This document shows positions 62,919 to 64,000 of a stretch of DNA of 64,000 nucleotides, in pieces. Under the pieces are notes generated by a model. The model had not been told where the DNA came from. It saw nothing but the letters and a program-made list of their open reading frames with translations, and searched no databases. The stretch's first letter is position 1, and every line of letters begins with the position of its first letter. Made by a program: the position numbers and the translations under genes. The stretch comes from Petrosia ficiformis. Its lineage: Eukaryota > Porifera > Demospongiae > Haplosclerida > Petrosiidae. The stretch lies in the NCBI GenBank assembly GCA_947044365.1, contig OX345636.1:30323966-30387965 (forward strand), written 5' to 3'.

Positions 62919-64000
62919 CTATTTGCTTCTGTTCAATCGCCTACATGCTTCATCGATGGACCTGATACAAGCTGTCCATGCCTTGGTTGTTGTTTCACTT
63001 TCCACCAATGGGTAGAGTTGAAATGCTGTTTTCTCCACAAAACTAATTTTCTGTGGATCCAATCTCATTTTCTCAAACACCCCCTTAACGTTTGATGTTT
63101 TCATCTGCTCTTTTGTGAAGAGCTCTCTCACAAGATTGGCACAAAAATTTTTCCTGGAACAGCTCCTCTTTCGTACATCAAAAACGTTTATTACATGAGA
63201 GAAGTCTGTGGTGGTGATGGTGGTGTCTACGGGTGGCAAATCCAGCTCCAAAAAAAGTTCCATCTCACTAGGTGAGTAAATGTCTTGTGATGCTGATGAC
63301 TGTAATTGTTGTGGTATAGATGTCAGTGATGGTTGTGAGAGTACATGTAGGATTGGTACAGGATCTGATAGGATTGATGATGGTGGTAGCAAGGTTGGTT
63401 GTGACTGTAGTATCGCCCCTGATGGTACAGGTGATGGAAGTGGAGGTGATATATGATGGCTATATATGTCCATCAAAATCAATTCTATATTATCAAGCTT
63501 AGCCATTAGTTTTTGACAGGATTTGCATGAGGTAGACTCCTGTAGTATAATACGTTAACAATAAATGTGAACATAATTCATTTGAAATGTTAAATAGTTA
63601 TATGCTGTACATGTATGTACTCTTAGTCTTTTGTAGGTTTCCCCTTACCTTGGGTAAAAAATGTTTAATCGGAGTCTCTTCTGTTGGTGTTGGAACATCA
63701 TCACTCTGCAGGCATAATACATGTAGGTAAATTTATAAAAATACAGTTTACTGTCATATGTACTTACAAAACTAATGTCTGCTTCTAGTTCTTCCCTTCA
63801 TTCATTATCCTACAAAATGAAATGTAATTATATAATAAAATTGTCACAAAGAATTTTCACACTTAAATTATGTTCAAACATAAGTATACACATCAATTCT
63901 TATTTCTCACTGTATTTGTCAAAGTTTTTTCTTTGGTTTCTGTTGATAGTTTTTCTATTGTTTCTATTGATTCTATTGATTGTGCCTATAATTCAAATGA
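62919..64000 (-). CDS. BEN-domain protein 2, runs off right edge
   Basis: The last exon (62919-63539) has a Pro/Ser-rich linker and the BEN domain (SCSRKNFCANLVRELFTKEQ, MKTSNVKGVFEKMRLDPQKI, FVEKTAFQLYPLVESET). It ends RRLNRSK, the same C-terminus as paralog 1 apart from the tail. The exon 63649-63705 (DVPTPTEETPIKHFLPK) is the counterpart of 58643-58696 in paralog 1. A further exon at 63911-63985 (IESIETIEKLSTETKEKT) is specific. A candidate exon at about 63768-63809 carries an in-frame stop and may be skipped. The 5' part lies beyond the window. Same strand as paralog 1, so this is a tandem pair separated by transposons. Confidence 0.72.

Overview
This window reads as AT-rich animal nuclear DNA, most likely from a sponge or another early-branching metazoan. 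Genes are split by very short introns (about 50-150 bases). The intergenic space is filled with broken DNA transposons and MITEs, and no operon, bacterial gene or tRNA/rRNA was seen. The sponge guess comes from the mix of multi-copy protein families recognised from memory and is an inference.

Layout. 1-5.2 kb: minus-strand pieces of a pogo/CENP-B-type transposase, three hAT fragments and two unclassified multi-copy transposon proteins. 5.3-7.8 kb: a long inverted repeat and non-coding repeats. 7.8-10.2 kb: a nearly full-length BED-finger hAT transposase, decayed. 10.3-13.2 kb: a PHD finger joined to the C-terminal half of a transposase-like family, with the N-terminal half of that family on the other strand and a MITE between them. 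13.5-14.4 kb: a nuclease-like (I-E-V-K) gene remnant. 15-20 kb: nested MITEs and tandem repeats. 20.8-22 kb: a 583-bp perfect tandem duplication. 22.4-23.4 kb: a tyrosine-recombinase-like remnant. 27.6-29.8 kb: an unrecognised seven-exon gene that uses a splice donor inside a repeat. 30.3-31.3 kb: an integrase-core pseudogene. 31.9-36.4 kb: a Harbinger remnant split by a Ty3/gypsy-like LTR element, plus a second gypsy fragment. 38.2-42.1 kb: KDZ/CACTA-like, RecQ-like and zinc-binding remnants. 45.1-48.5 kb: a complete pogo element with TA target duplication, an intact 451-aa transposase and a divergent intact HIRAN-like gene. 50-54.9 kb: C2H2 and Helitron/PIF1 remnants. 55.8-64 kb: two Tc1 copies and MITEs around two tandem BEN-domain paralogs.

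The genes that look alive are the pogo transposase, its HIRAN-like partner and the first BEN gene, whose eight exons keep phase and give 374 aa. The second BEN gene runs off the right edge and has one possible in-frame stop. Almost everything else is transposon-derived and broken.

The best candidate for something undescribed is the pogo element carrying a divergently transcribed HIRAN-like gene inside its terminal repeats. Next are the repeat-supplied exon end in the seven-exon gene and two long palindromes with nearly equal 32-33-nt spacers.
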